NCBI GenBank assembly: GCA_002104905.1
Contig: MCFE01000179.1
Location: 78,190-142,189 of the forward strand
Reading direction: 5' to 3'
DNA from: Basidiobolus meristosporus CBS 931.73
Lineage: Eukaryota > Basidiobolomycota > Basidiobolomycetes > Basidiobolales > Basidiobolaceae
DNA length: 64,000 nucleotides
Below the pieces are notes generated by a model. The model did no database searches. It had not been told where the DNA came from and saw nothing but the letters and a program-made list of their open reading frames with translations. The position numbers and the translations under genes were made by a program. Below are positions 63,326 to 64,000 of this stretch, piece by piece. How positions within the stretch are numbered: position 1 is the stretch's first letter; each line of letters starts with the position of its first letter.

Positions 63326-64000
63326 AGGGGGGAGACAGTCACCAACAGGTGAAATCTTTATTTCAGTTGAAACAAAGAAGCCAGTGCTACTGTTGTAGCT
63401 TTGATACAAGAGTGTGGAGCTGAGGGGAATTTGTAGGTAAGTTAATAAGAAGTGATGATAGTTCTTCAGTGCTCAAGACACTGTTCAGTGGGAAGCGGGG
63501 TAGCAAGAGAGGTAAGAATGACTTGTGAACAACATTGATGAGGGGAATGTGATAAGGATTGATATTCATCATAAAGGGAGTGTGCTGCTGCAGATATTGC
63601 TGCCAAAGGTCTGTCAAGTACTTCAGGTAGGCCAGCTTGGGTTTTTCTGACTGCAGAATATATTGAGCAAACTTCTTGACTTCAGGATCTCCAAGTATAG
63701 TTCTCCAGCAGGAGCCAGGTGTTGTGTGGTGTGTTCTCTTCCAGGCCTTAATCAGTGGATTGTTGCAGTTGTGAAGTCTGAGGTATAATCTGGTTCTAAG
63801 GTAGAGAAGTCTGATCTTATAGGGCATAAACCCAAAAGCACCAAGAATAGCATGTCTGTAGGGGCATTCAGGCAAATGAGGCACCAAGGAGGTAATGCAC
63901 CATACTGCAAACTTGTCAAGCTTAGTGCAGTCTCTAGAAGTAAGAGAGAGAAGTGGTAAGCCAAATTCCAGGACAGGGAAGACAAACTGCTTGAGTAGAA
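63326..64000 (-). mobile_element. LINE C, 3' part (continues beyond the window)
   Basis: Near-identical to the 3' part of LINE B (60319-60990). Hairpin TCACC-AACA-GGTGA at 63339-63352, followed on the minus strand by CTGTCTCCCCCC. The junction with LINE D is G-rich on the plus strand (GGGTGGGTGGGTGGGAAAGGGG) without a clear TTAGGG. Confidence 0.85.
63387..64000 (-). CDS. LINE C ORF2 C-terminal part, partial
   Basis: Open from the right window edge to a stop at 63387, encoding FVFPVLEFGLPLLSLTSRDCTKLDKFAVWC at the edge and SCWRTILGDPEVKKFAQYILQ...VSKLQQ at the end. It differs from LINE B by scattered substitutions (for example PPFPLN versus PRFPLN). The reverse transcriptase core lies outside the window. 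Confidence 0.8.
   Translation of the reverse strand, partial: LLKQFVFPVLEFGLPLLSLTSRDCTKLDKFAVWCITSLVPHLPECPYRHAILGAFGFMPYKIRLLYLRTRLYLRLHNCNNPLIKAWKRTHHTTPGSCWRTILGDPEVKKFAQYILQSEKPKLAYLKYLTDLWQQYLQQHTPFMMNINPYHIPLINVVHKSFLPLLLPRFPLNSVLSTEELSSLLINLPTNSPQLHTLVSKLQQ

Noticed and set aside
1-64000. tRNA, rRNA, CRISPR arrays or bacterial-type operons
   Set aside because: I saw no cloverleaf-capable tRNA gene, no rRNA segment and no regularly spaced short direct repeats. The genome is eukaryotic. A covariance-model scan was not possible.

Overview
The window is fungal nuclear DNA. The evidence is short GT-AG introns with CTAAC/TACTAAT-type branch sites, a fungal tyrosinase, a CE4 chitin deacetylase, an Ymr1-like myotubularin phosphatase and an Msg5/Pmp1-like dual-specificity phosphatase, together with Ty1/copia, Plavaka/tnp2-like and LINE transposons. 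The Cys-rich front module of the chitin deacetylase and the style of the LINE ORF1 faintly suggest a lineage outside Dikarya, but I cannot assign a phylum from sequence alone.

The layout is a gene island of about 25 kb between two transposon blocks. Block 1 (1 to about 32,354) is AT-richer and made of nested, broken transposons. There are two well-bounded Ty1/copia elements: copia-1 at 2911-7444 and copia-2 at 27534-31643, the latter inserted into an older copia. Around them are degenerate copia pieces and at least six degenerate copies of a second element. That second element pairs a Plavaka/tnp2-like transposase with an unrecognised accessory protein gene, and in the two best-preserved copies the two genes are transcribed divergently from a shared gap. 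All coding regions in block 1 are interrupted.

The gene island (about 33.8-57.8 kb) holds: tyrosinase (-, 3 exons), a small secreted Ser/Thr-rich protein (-), a dual-specificity phosphatase (-), myotubularin (-, 7 exons), a seven-helix membrane protein (-, 2 exons), a secreted BBE-like FAD oxidase (+, 3 exons), two tandem 76-aa Tudor-like (Hva1/DUF2945) genes (-), a GPI-type chitin deacetylase (+) and a large orphan membrane protein (+) with a HET-like stretch. Exon structures were joined by hand and all spliced reading frames close. The genes do not form an obvious pathway cluster. Several products are secreted or at the cell surface (tyrosinase, small protein, oxidase, chitin deacetylase, 7TM), and two are signalling phosphatases.

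Block 2 (58,167 to the right edge) is a head-to-tail array of four LINE copies, all on the minus strand and joined end to end with no unrelated DNA between them. Two of the four LINE 3' ends abut exactly two TTAGGG telomere-type repeats and a third abuts one. All four carry the same TCACC...GGTGA hairpin at the 3' end. The polarity is what cDNA synthesis primed from the 3' end of a telomere would give. This array and the two-gene divergent transposon are the most unusual structures in the window. Labels such as copia-1, copy II and LINE A are mine.
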